From the NCBI GenBank assembly GCA_016200845.1, contig JACQDW010000009.1, positions 1 through 43,224 of the forward strand: DNA of 43,224 nucleotides, written 5' to 3'. Below, one piece after another: positions 26,756 to 33,947 of this stretch. The notes beneath the pieces were generated by a model. That model had not been told where the DNA came from. It searched no databases and saw only the letters and a list, made by a program, of their open reading frames with translations. A program made the position numbers and the translations under genes. How positions within the stretch are numbered: position 1 is the first letter of the stretch; every line of letters starts with the position of its first letter. Source of the DNA: Burkholderiales bacterium. GTDB taxonomy: Bacteria; Pseudomonadota; Gammaproteobacteria; Burkholderiales; Burkholderiaceae_D.

Positions 26756-29557
26756 TTAGAACTTGTAGTTGCCGCTGATGTAGTAAGTACGGCCCATTGG
26801 GCTGGAGTACGATGGGTTGTATCCTAACTGGTGTGAGCCAGTGTTGCGCAAGGAGAATGGTGGCTTGCGGTCAAACATATTGATGATACCGCCAGTGATG
26901 TCCATTGTTTTGGAGAAACGATAAACTGTCTGCCAATCTGCAGTTGTGTACGAAGGCACTTTCAACATCACATCAACGCAGTCCTGATTTGCATCGTTTG
27001 TGGTAACGGCACAGTTAACGATATCGTGATGTTTGTCATCGTAGCCGTTACGGTAGTTAACGTTGGCAGTGTGAGTCCAGCTGCCGATGTCATATGATGT
27101 TGTGAACTTCATGATATTACGGAAGCTGACAGCGCTGTTGGAGCCGTAACGGTTCAAGCTTGTCTCCCACTGATCGTCAGTGCCTGGAGTCGTGTAGCGA
27201 GACTTGATCAGGTAAGAGCCGGCAAAGCGACTTGTCAACTTGCCGTCCATTACTCTTGTGCGTACGGTCAAATCATAATCGATACCTTGGTTCTCAACTT
27301 TACCAATATTAATTGGTAAAAACATAATTGCTAGAGACTTTACACCAGTAGATTCTTTGTACTTAGTTGTGAAGAGATTAATGTATTTGGCAGGCTTAGT
27401 GAAATAGGCGGCCTCATCAACCGTTGTAACTTGGTCTTTGATATGCACGCTCCACAAATCAAGTCCAATGCTCATGAAACTTACAGGTTCAAATACAGCA
27501 CCGATTGTCCATTGTTTCGATGTTTCAGGCTTAAGATCTTTGTTGCCGCCACTAAATGCTTCAAACTGCCCGCGTTCATTATTGTCGCAATAAGTAGCTA
27601 ATGGGTGGCTGCCTAATCCGTTAGCTGCAGTTATTGGGCATGCATATGTCCCACCAGTGACACCAAAATCTTGGACTGGGCTAGCGATTTGCGACATAGA
27701 CGCAGCGCGGAAGCCAGAACCCATAGCTGCACGAACCAGTACCATTTTGTTTGGTGTCCAACGACCGCTCAACTTGTAAGTAGCAGCGCCTTCGGTTTTG
27801 CCATAAGTCTTGCCATCAGTATCGTTCTTGACGGCGCCAACACGATCAACACGTCCAGAACTTGTAATTTCGAGTTCTTTTGTGAATGGCATAACCAATT
27901 CAGCATAGGCACCACCGTTGGAGCGCTTGTAGCCGTTATTGACTTGTGGATCATCAAACAAGATCGCTGCCGTTTTTGCTACTTCAGCGTACGCTAAAGC
28001 ATAGCTAGTTGTACGGAAGTCAGCACCTACACCCAACATGGCAGAGCCACCGCCAAGGCTGAAGACTGCGCGGGAAGCGCGTGCATCAATACCCTTCATT
28101 GTGATTTTTTGTGAGGAGTAGTTGCCCAGGTACTGAGTCGCCTTCAAAGCAGCAACCATTTCCTTAGGCATTTTGCCAGCTTCGGTGCCAAACGGATCGA
28201 TCGTGCCAGCGGCTGCGGCAGCGGTGAATTTGTCCGCCAATGGGAAGCCACCAGCATAGTCAGTGTCTTGTGTGTTAGTGGAGTAAGTAACGGCGGAATT
28301 GACATCCCAACCCATCGCATTACCATCTACGCCAGCAACAAAATGCGTTGCTTTATTGCCGTAGTCATAAGCGCGACCTCCCATTTCGTACAGACGGTAT
28401 TTCACTGTTGCACTTGCTGCTGTTGCTGCTTGTGTAGCAGTCAGGTTTGGTGCAATGTATTTGTTGTATAGAGCAGAGCCTTTGAGAACCTTAAATTCCG
28501 CTGGATAAGGAGCGATACGAGCCAAGATAGTGGAATCTGTGTAAGCTAAATCACTGAAAGCCTTGAAGCCAGATTTACCCAATTTCAATTCGCCAGAAAC
28601 AAAGATAGAGTCGCGACCTTGTTCAGGTTGAATTTCAACAGTCGATGTGTAATCGAACCAGCACTGGCCGTCGCCGAACGCATCTAAGTGCTTAGGCGCA
28701 CATTTGCCATTTGCCAGCTTGTATGGATTGATATTGCCAAGCGATTTATTGGCAGCATTACGTACAGTTGCGTTCGCTGGAACGGAGCGGGATGAGCCAT
28801 TGAAGAATTGCAGAGCTTTGCCTGTCTTAGGATCCGTGAAGTTGATGATACCTGTCTTGGCGAATTCGCGATCAGCCGCTTTCAGTTGTTTTTGATAGTC
28901 GTGGCTGGCAGACATGAATATGCTGTAACCATCGTCATCGATATCACCAAAGCCTTTGCTGATGCTGAAAGAACTACCAGCACCGCCTGTTGCTTGTGGA
29001 CGGCTAGCTTTTGCGCTGATTTCTAAAGGTGCTGCGCCTTTTTTCAAGATGAAGTTGATAACGCCAGCGATCGCGTCTGCACCATACAAAGCGGAAGCGC
29101 CGTCTGTCAAGACTTCGATACGTTCAACTGCTGACAGAGGAATCGAGTTCAAATCAATTGTTGTGCCTGAAGTCGCTGGTGCGATACGGCGACCATTTAA
29201 CAGAACCAGAGTGTAAGCTGCACCAATGTCATGAATCGATGCAGTGGTCAAACCGCCACCGCCGCCACCAACTGAGTCAGCCGCGACTGTGAAGCCTTGC
29301 ATGACTGGTAATTGCTGAATAAAGTCAGTAACAGTCGTGACACCAGTTTTAGCGATATCTTTCTGATTGAAAGTTTGCACAGGCAAAGAGCTTTCAACAG
29401 CTAAGCGCTTAATGGATGAACCTGTAATTTCCACACGTTGCACAGCTTCTTTTGGTGCGTCTTGTGCGAATACTGGTTGCACAAACATGCCAGCACCCAC
29501 GATGGCGCTGCTGGCGCAAATCAGGCGCACAGAGCGGGATAATTTTTTCTCTATCAT
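26756..29557 (-). CDS. TonB-dependent receptor 2
   Basis: The 933-residue outer-membrane receptor starts at the ATG at 29557 with AGAGGAA upstream; 20 earlier in-frame codons are leader. It has a signal peptide (MIEKKLSRSVRLICASSAIV...FAQ), plug motifs QRVEITGSSIKRLAVESSLP, LVLLNGRRIAP and VERIEVLTDGASALYGADAI, and a barrel ending RTYYISGNYKF with terminal phenylalanine. Loop cysteine pairs occur at KCAPK/GQCWFD, YACPI/TYCDNN and VNCAV/DCVDV, fitting surface-exposed disulphide-bonded loops. Its N-terminus and overall plan match receptor 1, so the two probably arose by duplication and then diverged in the ligand-binding loops. The ligand is unknown; a nutrient such as a peptide or sugar is as likely as iron. 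Confidence 0.93.
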   Translation of the reverse strand: MIEKKLSRSVRLICASSAIVGAGMFVQPVFAQDAPKEAVQRVEITGSSIKRLAVESSLPVQTFNQKDIAKTGVTTVTDFIQQLPVMQGFTVAADSVGGGGGGLTTASIHDIGAAYTLVLLNGRRIAPATSGTTIDLNSIPLSAVERIEVLTDGASALYGADAIAGVINFILKKGAAPLEISAKASRPQATGGAGSSFSISKGFGDIDDDGYSIFMSASHDYQKQLKAADREFAKTGIINFTDPKTGKALQFFNGSSRSVPANATVRNAANKSLGNINPYKLANGKCAPKHLDAFGDGQCWFDYTSTVEIQPEQGRDSIFVSGELKLGKSGFKAFSDLAYTDSTILARIAPYPAEFKVLKGSALYNKYIAPNLTATQAATAASATVKYRLYEMGGRAYDYGNKATHFVAGVDGNAMGWDVNSAVTYSTNTQDTDYAGGFPLADKFTAAAAAGTIDPFGTEAGKMPKEMVAALKATQYLGNYSSQKITMKGIDARASRAVFSLGGGSAMLGVGADFRTTSYALAYAEVAKTAAILFDDPQVNNGYKRSNGGAYAELVMPFTKELEITSSGRVDRVGAVKNDTDGKTYGKTEGAATYKLSGRWTPNKMVLVRAAMGSGFRAASMSQIASPVQDFGVTGGTYACPITAANGLGSHPLATYCDNNERGQFEAFSGGNKDLKPETSKQWTIGAVFEPVSFMSIGLDLWSVHIKDQVTTVDEAAYFTKPAKYINLFTTKYKESTGVKSLAIMFLPINIGKVENQGIDYDLTVRTRVMDGKLTSRFAGSYLIKSRYTTPGTDDQWETSLNRYGSNSAVSFRNIMKFTTSYDIGSWTHTANVNYRNGYDDKHHDIVNCAVTTNDANQDCVDVMLKVPSYTTADWQTVYRFSKTMDITGGIINMFDRKPPFSLRNTGSHQLGYNPSYSSPMGRTYYISGNYKF

Positions 29558-29741
29558 GTTGGATTCCTCTGAGTAGTTGTTTTTGCTATTGGGATCGTTT
29601 GTACGATCTTTTTCCAATAATGCGGTTTGAAATACGTTTCCAATGGTTAGCTCTTACGCGACTGCCCGCAAAAGTCACCTTCTTATAGAAATGAAACCTA
29701 AACTGAAGTTGCTATAAAAGCTTAGTCTCGCCTCGGAAATC

Positions 29742-29756
29742 GATTCGCCACGAATG
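29742..29756. promoter_or_regulatory. palindrome overlapping the receptor 2 promoter
   Basis: GATTCGCCACGAATG contains the dyad ATTCG-CCA-CGAAT and stands at the same position relative to the promoter as the palindrome before receptor 1. It is a candidate operator for a common regulator. Confidence 0.5.
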
Positions 29757-29783
29757 AAATCATTGGAGCGCTGCCGCTGTCAA
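29754..29783 (-). promoter_or_regulatory. promoter of TonB receptor 2
   Basis: On the minus strand TTGACA (29783-29778) and TTTCAT (29759-29754) are separated by 18 bases, the same geometry as for receptor 1. The leader would be about 190 bases long. Confidence 0.6.
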
Positions 29784-30206
29784 TACTTAAGTCGGCTATA
29801 GAAAGCAAGGAATCGTCGTTAAAAAATCCCGTGCGGCAATAAATTTTCATGTAAATACGCAAGTTATTTGAGTTAACCGGCAGGGTGGATTTTGGAATTC
29901 AAGTGAATTTAGATCATAAAATTTGGCAATAAATTCTCTAAGATCGCTCTATTGATGCGAGAACTACTAAATATTCCCTGTAAATTTTCTTAATGAGTAT
30001 CTAAAACAACAATCTGTTTTGACTTGCCTCTCCCCGCTAATATGTCCACCACTAGCATGGAGATTGAGTGGGATATTTGATTGAAAAGGCTTGTTATTTT
30101 GGTGGCTAAGTGAGTCTTTTTCACAACGGTTGACGTGGGCATTTTGCTTGTGTTAGAGCTTCTGATCGGAGATGGTAGATATGCCACCTCCTCATTTTTC
30201 AGCTAA

Positions 30207-31070
30207 TTACAACTCTGTGCGCAAAGAAAACAACTCAGGGAACAACACCACGTCTAACATCTTGCGCAGGTAGCTGACGCCGGCTGTGCCGCCAGTCCCG
30301 GTTTTGAAGCCGATGATGCGCTCGACTGTGGTGACGTGGCGGAAGCGCCAGATGCGGAAGGCGGTTTCCATGTCGACCAGTTTTTCGGCTAATTCGTAAA
30401 AGACCCAATGTTTTTCTGGCGCGCCATACACTTTGAGCCAAGCTTGTTTGACTGAGTCGTTGGATTGCACGGTTTGTGTCCAGTCTAATTGCAGGCGTTG
30501 AGGGTCAATGTCAAAGCCATTGCGTGCTAGTAGCATGATGCTTTCATCGTAAATCGAAGGTGCATGGAGTGCTGCGTCTAGGCTGGCGTGCGCTTCCGGT
30601 TTGCTTTCGTGGACTTTGAGCATCGTGCTGTTTTTGTTGCCCAAGAGGTATTCGAGTTCGCGGTATTGGTGTGATTGAAAGCCGGATGAATTACCTAAAT
30701 ATGGGCGGATCGCCGTGTATTCGCTCGGGGTCATGGTGGCGAGGACATCCCAGGCGTGTACCAGTTGATCCATGATGCGGGCCACGCGTGACAGCATTTT
30801 GAAGGCAGGTGGCAAGTCGCCAATATGAATGTGGTGACGTACACCATGCAATTCGTGCAGCATGAGTTTGATCCAGAGCTCGCTGGTCTGATGCTGGATG
30901 ATGAATAGCATTTCATTGTGATTCGGTGAGCGTGGATGTTGGGCGCTCAGGATTTGATCGAGGCCAAGATAGTCGCCATAGCTCATGTCCTTGCTAAAGT
31001 CGAGCTTGGCGCCGTGCCATGCCATGGGACATTGTTTTTCGCCTTCTGGTTTTTGGGATTCTGTTGTCAT
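30207..31070 (-). CDS. kynA: tryptophan 2,3-dioxygenase
   Basis: KynA is the haem enzyme that opens the indole ring of L-tryptophan to N-formylkynurenine, the first step of the kynurenine route. The 287-residue protein has the family core: [31 protein letters not shown] (substrate and haem pocket), [20 protein letters not shown], and the proximal haem histidine in [20 protein letters not shown]. It is cytoplasmic and normally a tetramer. It follows kynU by 34 bases on the same strand, so the pair are one operon. The formamidase gene kynB that often completes this operon is not in the window. No strong ribosome site precedes the ATG. Confidence 0.96.
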   Translation of the reverse strand: MTTESQKPEGEKQCPMAWHGAKLDFSKDMSYGDYLGLDQILSAQHPRSPNHNEMLFIIQHQTSELWIKLMLHELHGVRHHIHIGDLPPAFKMLSRVARIMDQLVHAWDVLATMTPSEYTAIRPYLGNSSGFQSHQYRELEYLLGNKNSTMLKVHESKPEAHASLDAALHAPSIYDESIMLLARNGFDIDPQRLQLDWTQTVQSNDSVKQAWLKVYGAPEKHWVFYELAEKLVDMETAFRIWRFRHVTTVERIIGFKTGTGGTAGVSYLRKMLDVVLFPELFSLRTEL

Positions 31071-31104
31071 GATTTTTGTAAGAATAATGTGATGGTTTGA
31101 AGAA

Positions 31105-32358
31105 TTAAGTTACCGCATTGCGTTGAATATCGGTGCGATAGCTTTTTGAGTCGAGGATGTCGCGCAGGATTTCTACTGCATCCCAGACATCGACAAAGCG
31201 TGTGTACAGCGGAGTAAAGCCAAAGCGCATGATGCCCGGTTCGCGATAGTCGCCGATCACGCCGCGTTCTATCAGGGCTTGGATGACGGCGTAGGCATGT
31301 TCGTGGCGCAAGCTAACTTGGCTGCCGCGTTCTTGGTGAGCTCGTGGTGTGACTAATTCTAGTGCGTGTTTAGCACAACGAGATTCGACTAATTGTATGA
31401 ACAAATCAGTGAGTGCCAGCGACTTGCGGCGTATCGCGTCCATATTGGTTTGTGCAAAGATGTTTAATCCCGGTTCTATCATCGCTTGCGAGACGATGGC
31501 TTGGGTGCCGCACAATGCACGGCGTATGCCTTGCGTCGCGACGAAGTTAGGCTGCATTGCGAACGGAGTTGCATGTCCCCACCAGCCAGTTAATGGGTGT
31601 TGAAATTGTTCTTGATGACGGCGCGGTACCCAGATAAAGGCAGGCGCACCGGGGCCGCCGTTCAGATATTTATAGCAGCAGCCAACCGCGTAATCGGCAT
31701 TGGCTTGATTGAGTGCCACAGGCACAGCGCCTGCAGAATGCGCCAAATCCCAACACACCAAGGCGCCGTGTTGATGTGCCAATGCGGTGACCGCTTCCAT
31801 GTCATGCATATATCCCGTGCGGTAATTGACATGAGTGAGCATGAGCAAAGCAGTGTCGTGATTGAGTACGCTAGCCAATTCGTCGGGGCTGTCGATCAGG
31901 TGCAGACGATAGCCGCGATCTAACCAGCGCGTTAAGCCTTCCGCCATGTAAATATCGGTCGGGAAATTACTGCGTTCGGTGATGATCACTTTTCTGTGTT
32001 CGTTTTCTTTGCTGCTAGCTTGTTGGTGTAGCGCGGCGGCGATCGCTTTGAACAGATTGATGGAAGTGGTGTCGGTGACGACGACTTCATCTTGCTCTGC
32101 TCCGATCAGGGGTGCCAGCAAATTGCCTAAGCGCGAAGGCAAATCAAACCAGCCCGCTTTATTCCAACTGGTGATGAGGTCTTGTCCCCATTCGTTGGCG
32201 ATGACTTGTTGTGCGCGCGACAGAGCGGCTTTGGGTTGCGCGCCTAGAGAGTTGCCATCGAGGTAAATCATATTGGCGGGCAGATTGAATTCATCGCGAA
32301 GCTCGGCAAGGGCATCGTCTTGATCTAGGGTGAGGCAGCTATTGCGGCTGATTTCCAT
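31105..32358 (-). CDS. kynU: kynureninase
   Basis: KynU is the PLP enzyme that cleaves kynurenine to anthranilate and alanine. The 417-residue protein carries [17 protein letters not shown] at the N-terminus, the aspartate region [15 protein letters not shown] that binds the PLP ring, and the PLP lysine in [18 protein letters not shown], all typical of the family. The C-terminus includes [10 protein letters not shown]-type and [19 protein letters not shown], which contacts substrate. It is the first gene of the minus-strand kynU-kynA operon and is divergent from the kynR-type regulator with a dyad in between. Induction by kynurenine through that regulator is expected from known kyn systems but is not shown here. 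Confidence 0.96.
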   Translation of the reverse strand: MEISRNSCLTLDQDDALAELRDEFNLPANMIYLDGNSLGAQPKAALSRAQQVIANEWGQDLITSWNKAGWFDLPSRLGNLLAPLIGAEQDEVVVTDTTSINLFKAIAAALHQQASSKENEHRKVIITERSNFPTDIYMAEGLTRWLDRGYRLHLIDSPDELASVLNHDTALLMLTHVNYRTGYMHDMEAVTALAHQHGALVCWDLAHSAGAVPVALNQANADYAVGCCYKYLNGGPGAPAFIWVPRRHQEQFQHPLTGWWGHATPFAMQPNFVATQGIRRALCGTQAIVSQAMIEPGLNIFAQTNMDAIRRKSLALTDLFIQLVESRCAKHALELVTPRAHQERGSQVSLRHEHAYAVIQALIERGVIGDYREPGIMRFGFTPLYTRFVDVWDAVEILRDILDSKSYRTDIQRNAVT

Positions 32359-32474
32359 AGTGAGGTTTTCCTGGTTTTAGAATTGAAAGTGGTCACGGAT
32401 CGCGGCCTGACCCAAATTTTGTTGAGAAAAGCATTTTATGCCGAATTTGTTGATGTGTTCTTGCAAATTGCATG

Positions 32475-32515
32475 GCATATGTCTCTAAAAATCGAATAAT
32501 ATGGAGACTCTATGC
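32475..32515. promoter_or_regulatory. candidate KynR operator in the kynU/kynR divergent region
   Basis: GCATATGTCTC (32475-32485) and GAGACTCTATGC (32504-32515) form an imperfect inverted repeat across an AT-rich 18-base centre, in the 194 bases between kynU and the Lrp-family gene. Lrp/AsnC regulators bind dyads of this size. It lies close to the regulator start and could control both directions. Confidence 0.5.
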
Positions 32516-32552
32516 TGCAATCTGGTGAAAAATTTCAAGTGAAAGAATTTGT

Positions 32553-33035
32553 ATGCAACTCGATCCCACAGACTTAAAAATTCTCCAGCTTTTGCAAGCC
32601 GATGGTCGCATTAGCAATCAGGACTTGGCCGAAAAAGTTTTCTTATCGGCGTCCTCGTGTTTGCGTCGGGTGCGTATGCTGGAAGAAAGCGGTGTGATCA
32701 GTCATTATCGGGCGGTGTTGGATACCAATGTCTTGGGTCTGGAAGTCGATGCCTTTGTGCAGGTCACGATGCGGCGCGATGTCGAGCAATGGCATGAAAA
32801 CTTTTCTGTCGCTTTGCAAAGTTGGCCGGAGGTGGTCGGCTCTTACATCATCACTGGCGACGCCAATTATTTACTGCGGGTGCGGGCGCGTAATTTGAAG
32901 CACTATTCCAGCTTTGTGTTGGAACGCCTGTATAAAACTACTGGCGTGCTCGATATTCGTTCGAATATTGTGCTGCAAACCTTAAAAGACAGTAGCGATC
33001 TGGCGCCTGCTTTGTTGAGTGAGCAATCGCTGTGA
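32553..33035 (+). CDS. kynR: Lrp/AsnC-family regulator, probably KynR
   Basis: The 160-residue protein has the Lrp/AsnC layout: helix-turn-helix at residues 5-55 (DLKILQLLQADGRISNQDLA, then SSCLRRVRMLEESGVI) and a ligand-binding RAM domain (VDAFVQVTMRRD, VVGSYIITGDANYLLRVRAR). Such regulators respond to amino acids and their breakdown products. Being divergent from kynU-kynA it corresponds in position to KynR, the kynurenine-responsive activator known in Pseudomonas and related bacteria. The symbol is given on context; the sequence alone shows only the family. Confidence 0.85.
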   Translation: MQLDPTDLKILQLLQADGRISNQDLAEKVFLSASSCLRRVRMLEESGVISHYRAVLDTNVLGLEVDAFVQVTMRRDVEQWHENFSVALQSWPEVVGSYIITGDANYLLRVRARNLKHYSSFVLERLYKTTGVLDIRSNIVLQTLKDSSDLAPALLSEQSL

Positions 33036-33141
33036 ATTTTTTTTGATTACCTATACGTCGGCTTAATGAGTGCTCAATAAATCTCGTTGGCGTGTTGGGT
33101 TTGACTTGTTTAGACTAAACGCTTTAGCTTTGGTAAAAATT

Positions 33142-33771
33142 ATGCTGACACTCGCTCACTATTTATCTGATTTCCCATTTATTGCCATCCTGCGTGGCGT
33201 GCAAGCGCATGAATGTATTGCGATTGCCGACGCCTTGGTTGAAGCAGGATTTCGCGCGATCGAAGTGCCTCTTAATTCACCTGATGCGTTTTATAGCATT
33301 CAACTTTTGGCGCAGCATTTACCTACTACATGTTTGGTCGGTGCCGGCACAGTGTTGGATGTCGCGCAGGTGAAGATGGTGGCCGATGTGGGGGGCAAAC
33401 TGATCGTAATGCCCCATGCGGATACCGCCATCATCGCCGAGAGTAAGCGTCTGCAGATGCTGTGTACGCCCGGCGTGGCGACTTTGACCGAGGCCTTCTC
33501 CGCGCTGCATGCCGGTGCTGATGGATTGAAATTATTCCCCTCAGAAAGCGTACCACCCAGCGTCTTAAAAGCGTGGCGCACTGTGCTGCCAGCCGAGACA
33601 ATTTGCTTGCCAGTTGGCGGCATTAAGGCAGACGCTATGCTCGCTTATATCGAAGCCGGTGCGCGTGGATTTGGATTGGGCTCGAATCTCTATCGTGCCG
33701 GAATGTCGGTGGCGCAAGTGCGTGATAATGCGCTTGCCTACGCTCATGCTTGGCGTGAGATCGAGACTTAA
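33142..33771 (+). CDS. dgoA: 2-dehydro-3-deoxy-6-phosphogalactonate aldolase
   Basis: The enzyme splits KDPGal into pyruvate and glyceraldehyde 3-phosphate, the last step of the De Ley-Doudoroff galactonate route. The 209-residue product from the ATG at 33142 has FIAILRGV, the catalytic glutamate E41 in IEVPLNSP (the IPLNSP form marks KDPGal rather than KDPG aldolases), AGTVLD, the Schiff-base lysine K130 in GADGLKLFPSE, and the phosphate loop GLGSNLYRAG. An in-frame GTG at 33070 would add 24 residues unlike the family. No other galactonate gene (dgoK, dgoD) is in the window, so it stands alone, 176 bases before a TonB receptor. Confidence 0.9.
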   Translation: MLTLAHYLSDFPFIAILRGVQAHECIAIADALVEAGFRAIEVPLNSPDAFYSIQLLAQHLPTTCLVGAGTVLDVAQVKMVADVGGKLIVMPHADTAIIAESKRLQMLCTPGVATLTEAFSALHAGADGLKLFPSESVPPSVLKAWRTVLPAETICLPVGGIKADAMLAYIEAGARGFGLGSNLYRAGMSVAQVRDNALAYAHAWREIET

Positions 33772-33866
33772 TCAAACCTCATTAAAGACGCCTCGACGTC
33801 GTTCTCGCCCCCTAATTATTTTTGATGAGCTCTCAAACATTACTCGCTGTTGCGCATTAAAAATTT

Positions 33867-33939
33867 CCTTTATCGTCGATTGGTCGCAGTGACGCAGTGG
33901 ATTATTTCGACACTGCCATAAACGATTAATCGATAAAGG
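33867..33939 (+). promoter_or_regulatory. nested hairpin leader covering the ribosome site of TonB receptor 3
   Basis: CCTTTATCG (33867-33875) pairs perfectly with CGATAAAGG (33931-33939), and inside it GCAGTG (33886-33891 or 33894-33899) pairs with CACTGC (33911-33916). The right arm includes the AAAGG of the AAAGGAGA ribosome site eight bases before the ATG at 33948. CGATTAATCG at 33923-33932 is a competing palindrome. If transcribed, the fold would limit ribosome access. Confidence 0.4.
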
Positions 33940-33947
33940 AGATCAAG

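Larger units (their letters stand above)
29558..30206. other. gap between receptor 2 and kynA
   Basis: This 649-base gap contains the receptor 2 leader and promoter (29558-29783) and the 3' side of kynA. In the leader a small hairpin GATCGT/ACGATC (29593-29608) lies about 36 bases before the start codon. The remaining 420 bases hold no gene that I can support; a 65-codon minus-strand frame with a GTG start is discussed among the rejected items. No clear terminator for kynA is visible. Confidence 0.5.

Noticed and set aside
29990-30187. 65-codon minus-strand frame after kynA with a GTG start near GGAGG
   Set aside because: Serine/threonine-rich, no recognisable domain, start overlaps its own putative ribosome site, and it lies in AT-rich intergenic DNA; most likely chance.
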